Below are positions 61,891 through 64,000 of a DNA stretch of 64,000 bases, piece by piece. The stretch comes from Enterococcus diestrammenae. Its GTDB lineage: Bacteria > Bacillota > Bacilli > Lactobacillales > Enterococcaceae. The translations under genes and the position numbers were made by a program. The DNA is taken from contig NZ_MAEI01000010.1 in assembly GCF_009933255.1 (NCBI RefSeq), positions 29,694 to 93,693 of the forward strand, in the 5' to 3' direction. Position 1 is the first letter of the stretch. Every line of letters begins with the position of its first letter. Below the pieces are notes generated by a model that did not search any database, was not told where the DNA came from, and saw only the letters and a program-made list of their open reading frames with translations.

Positions 61891-62016
61891 CGGAAAACGC
61901 TTGGCAGGGGCACAGCGTCCACGCTTTTCTTCCACTTTCCACAACACTTCAAGTTTTCGAGACAATCCTCCTCGAAAACAGACAAGCCACTCTCACTCCT
62001 ACTACTCCCCGAAAAA
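61891..62016 (-). repeat. Structured repeat, copy B (upstream of the TPP riboswitch)
   Basis: Second copy of the repeat at 57004-57131: TTTTTCGGGG, GTGGCTTGTC, GTTTTCGAG / CTCGAAAAC hairpin, GACGCTGTGCCCCTGC. It is on the same strand and again lies upstream of a riboswitch-controlled operon. The rest of 61778-62318 has a CCTGCCGA / TCGGCAGG hairpin (62026-62048) and a TTGATTGAG / CTCAATCGA hairpin (62051-62075), and no gene. Confidence 0.6.
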
Positions 62017-62318
62017 TACAAAAAACCTGCCGAGGGGAATCGGCAGGCGCATCTATTGATTGAGAGGGGAACTCAATCGAAGAAAAAAAACAAAACAGAT
62101 TAATCTCACGAGGTCGATACTTGGGGAGTAATGACTTACTCGATGAACGTAGTATAGCATAAATTTAGCGAGTTGAGAACTATTCTCAATTAAAAAATGA
62201 TTTTTTTTTCCTATCTATTTTTTTCCAAACTACTCAGCCTAGCAGACTTTTGCTATACTGAGATTAACGAGAAATGGCACCCAAAGTTTCTCCATGCTTT
62301 AAGAAAGGATGGACTTAA

Positions 62319-62684
62319 ATGAGTTGTCTTGGAAATATCATTTGGATGATTTTTGGTGGCCTAGTCAGCGCTATCGGTTGGTTTTTGGCTGGTTGTCTCT
62401 GGTGCATCACCATCGTAGGGATTCCCATCGGCCGTCAGTGCTTCAAATTTGCTAGTCTGGGATTGGCTCCTTTTGGCAAACAAATCGTCTACAACGACAG
62501 CAACGTCAGCCTGTTGCTAAATATTATTTGGCTCCTGGTGTCGGGCATTCCCCTTGCCTTAGCCCATCTACTTAGCGCACTATTACTTACCATCACCATC
62601 ATCGGTATACCTTTTGCCAAGCAATCCATGAAGATGGCCAAACTCTCCTTGATGCCCTTTGGCGCTCGGATTGTGTCTTATTAA
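62319..62684 (+). CDS. yccF: YccF-family membrane protein
   Basis: 121 residues. Two similar halves, each ending in a short conserved segment: LWCITIVGIPIGRQCFKFASLGLAPFGKQIV and LLTITIIGIPFAKQSMKMAKLSLMPFGARIV, the YccF (DUF307) repeat. Four helices. Function unknown. Preceded by AAAGGATGG, monocistronic, with a short A/T-rich hairpin after it. Confidence 0.92.
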   Translation: MSCLGNIIWMIFGGLVSAIGWFLAGCLWCITIVGIPIGRQCFKFASLGLAPFGKQIVYNDSNVSLLLNIIWLLVSGIPLALAHLLSALLLTITIIGIPFAKQSMKMAKLSLMPFGARIVSY

Positions 62685-62758
62685 GCCATTTTCCATAAAA
62701 CAAAGACCTTTTCGCTATTTTTTGTGGAAAAGGTCTGTTTTTTTAAATTATTATTATG

Positions 62759-63754
62759 TTATTTTAAACTTTTCGGCACTTCCACCTCAGCCATTTCCTT
62801 CATGGCAAACTCGATAATCTGCGTAGCTAGTAATTTTCGATCCCAATACTCAGGATCACTAGTAGCCAAGCGCGTCGTCCCCTCTGAAAACATCAATAGG
62901 CCCAACATTAAGCGCGACAAAGCCACCCGCGCTCTGGCGTAAGGCGTAAAGATGATTTTTTCCTGGGCTACACTATTGTATCCCTCGATCAAACCATGAT
63001 TATCTTCCAGGCGCCCCAAGAAATCAATCGCAAAGAAGTCTGCATAATAGTCCCCAAAGAAACAACGCTCTGTGTCGATAAACCCAGCAAAGTTCCCTTC
63101 AGGATCAGCAAAAACATTGTTATTGAATAGATCAAAATGGATTAACCGCGGTTCACTTACTTCTTCTAATGCCTCTTCCCATTTGCGAATAAAACGTAAA
63201 ATTCTACCAGTATCCGGCCAAGTATTTCCTTGTTTTTCCGCATCTTCCAGCAAAGTCAGTACCATATCATAATAGGCTTCTTTCCAACTCGGATGGAGCC
63301 GAACTTGTTGATAGCCAAACCCTTCACCTTTTATATTATGCAATTGAGCTAGCGCCTGCCCAAACTGATAATACCACTGATAAAGTTGCGTATCAGTTAG
63401 TTCCGAATCACAAAGCAATTTTCCCGCCATCTCTGTCATCACAAACCAATGATTCCCAATCACATCATGCCCTTGATAAATAATCTCTGGTATAGTAATT
63501 GTAGTCTGTTTTCTTACCTCTTCATACGCCCATAACTCAACATCCATGATATTTCTCTCATAGGTTAACATATCTGTGAACGGGTTGGGCCCTACCTTCA
63601 TAATATAATTTCCTTGCTCTGTAAAGATTTTAAAAGCCAAATTGAACTCGCCACCAGTCAGTTCAACAACTCTCGTATACTCTGTCAGACCTGCGACTTC
63701 TAGCATCGTGACTAATTGTTCCTCACTAACATGTGCTTTGGTTCGTGAATGCAT
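62759..63754 (-). CDS. Aminoglycoside phosphotransferase-like kinase
   Basis: 331 residues with the APH/choline-kinase fold: N-lobe LTGGEFNLAFKIFTEQGNYIMKVGPNP, Brenner motif RLIHFDLFNNNVF (catalytic Asp in HFD, Asn two residues later) and metal-binding D in FAGFIDTERCFFGDYYAD. Broad family: antibiotic, choline, homoserine or fructosamine kinases. There is no resistance context; the substrate is unknown. Confidence 0.88.
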   Translation of the reverse strand: MHSRTKAHVSEEQLVTMLEVAGLTEYTRVVELTGGEFNLAFKIFTEQGNYIMKVGPNPFTDMLTYERNIMDVELWAYEEVRKQTTITIPEIIYQGHDVIGNHWFVMTEMAGKLLCDSELTDTQLYQWYYQFGQALAQLHNIKGEGFGYQQVRLHPSWKEAYYDMVLTLLEDAEKQGNTWPDTGRILRFIRKWEEALEEVSEPRLIHFDLFNNNVFADPEGNFAGFIDTERCFFGDYYADFFAIDFLGRLEDNHGLIEGYNSVAQEKIIFTPYARARVALSRLMLGLLMFSEGTTRLATSDPEYWDRKLLATQIIEFAMKEMAEVEVPKSLK

Positions 63755-63856
63755 CTGTTCTAGCTCCTTTTAGTTTTTTTTACTTTTATTAATCACTGCC
63801 TATATTATCTCTAAACTCATCACCATATTCAACTTAAATCCATTTTTAGACAAAAA

Positions 63857-63878
63857 AAGAAGACTAACTAAGTCTTCA
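63857..63878 (-). terminator. Terminator after tRNA-Pro
   Basis: GAAGACTTAGTTAGTCTTC hairpin on the minus strand followed by TTTTTTT, 5 bp past the tRNA 3' end. Confidence 0.8.
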
Positions 63879-63882
63879 ATAA

Positions 63883-63956
63883 TCGGGAAGACAGGATTCG
63901 AACCTGCGACCCCTTGGTCCCAAACCAAGTGCTCTACCAAGCTGAGCTACTTCCCG
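63883..63956 (-). tRNA. tRNA-Pro (UGG)
   Basis: 74 nt cloverleaf on the minus strand: acceptor CGGGAAG / CTTCCCG, D-arm GCTCAGCTTGGTAGAGC, anticodon arm CTTGG-TTTGGGA-CCAAG with anticodon TGG, T-arm CAGGTTCGAATCCTG, discriminator A. CCA is not encoded. No attachment repeat or integrase is next to it. Confidence 0.95.
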
Positions 63957-64000
63957 AGAAATATTAGGTAAAAAAAAACTACGCGCCCAAGAGGAGTCGA

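Noticed and set aside
62759..63754. Aminoglycoside resistance gene
   Set aside because: The kinase fold is shared by many metabolic enzymes and nothing in the context points to resistance.
63883..63956. tRNA-Pro as an integration site
   Set aside because: No integrase or repeat of the tRNA 3' end is visible in the flanks inside the window.
1..64000. CRISPR arrays, rRNA genes and complete IS elements
   Set aside because: No regularly spaced repeats, rRNA sequence or transposase gene was recognised.

Overview
The window looks like chromosome of a low-GC Gram-positive lactic acid bacterium, most likely Enterococcaceae (an Enterococcus or close relative). I infer this from strong AGGAGG-type ribosome binding sites, a histidine T-box and a TPP riboswitch, short-form HisG with HisZ, GHKL/LytTR two-component systems, and an integration site made of the 3' end of guaA. 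Species cannot be fixed from sequence reading alone.

Layout. (1) 1-14.0 kb is a mobile, AT-rich region. It holds two integrative elements in tandem. Each ends with a replication-initiator gene, a small DUF3173-type gene and a tyrosine integrase, but the two initiators are unrelated: an HUH + SF3-helicase Rep in element 1 and a Rep_trans-type initiator in element 2. A 13-bp direct repeat that reads as the last codons of guaA (E-W-E-stop) follows each integrase (2829-2841 and 13985-13997). Element 2 (about 2.84-14.0 kb) carries as cargo a GHKL kinase and LytTR regulator, a divergent small secreted peptide, a broken secreted-protein gene, another secreted peptide and an ABC transporter with two permeases. 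(2) 14-34 kb is ordinary chromosome: acetyltransferases, a YozG/DUF2975 pair, a GT8 glycosyltransferase, a LUD protein, nanE with a frameshifted RpiR regulator, a radical SAM protein, a RelE-like pair, HIRAN and HAD proteins, membrane proteins, a MarR/ABC exporter pair and a 5'-nucleotidase. (3) 34.6-40.0 kb is an UgpBAEC-like ABC import operon with an inserted MBL-fold hydrolase gene. (4) 40.5-41.0 kb holds a mini-pyrophosphatase with a parS-like palindrome at its start codon. (5) 41.0-45.0 kb is a second, paralogous GHKL/LytTR locus with its own divergent small secreted peptide and two exported proteins. (6) 45-47.2 kb has a DUF438/DUF1858 pair and an Ohr-type peroxiredoxin. (7) 47.2-48.8 kb is gene-poor and contains a 323-nt structured element. 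(8) 48.8-57.4 kb is a complete T-box-controlled histidine operon in which hisZ and hisG are fused. (9) 57.6-61.8 kb is a TPP-riboswitch-controlled thiamine precursor uptake and salvage operon (ykoE-ykoD-ykoC-tenA-thiW). (10) The right edge has yccF, a phosphotransferase gene and tRNA-Pro.

The strongest candidate for an undescribed system is the pair of peptide/TCS loci. Both encode a GHKL kinase and LytTR regulator divergent from a 73-76-residue secreted peptide with the same C-terminal pattern (KK-aromatic-x-G-x-T, then YEY, then YIG-aromatic-Y). Both have a 9-bp motif repeated at exactly 21-bp spacing in the divergent promoter, as expected for a LytTR operator. Neither locus has an AgrB/FsrB-type processing gene. 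Other notable items are the tandem guaA elements with matching arm-type repeats, the HisZ-HisG fusion whose linker is a former ribosome binding site, a structured repeat in front of both riboswitch-controlled operons, and the 323-nt element.
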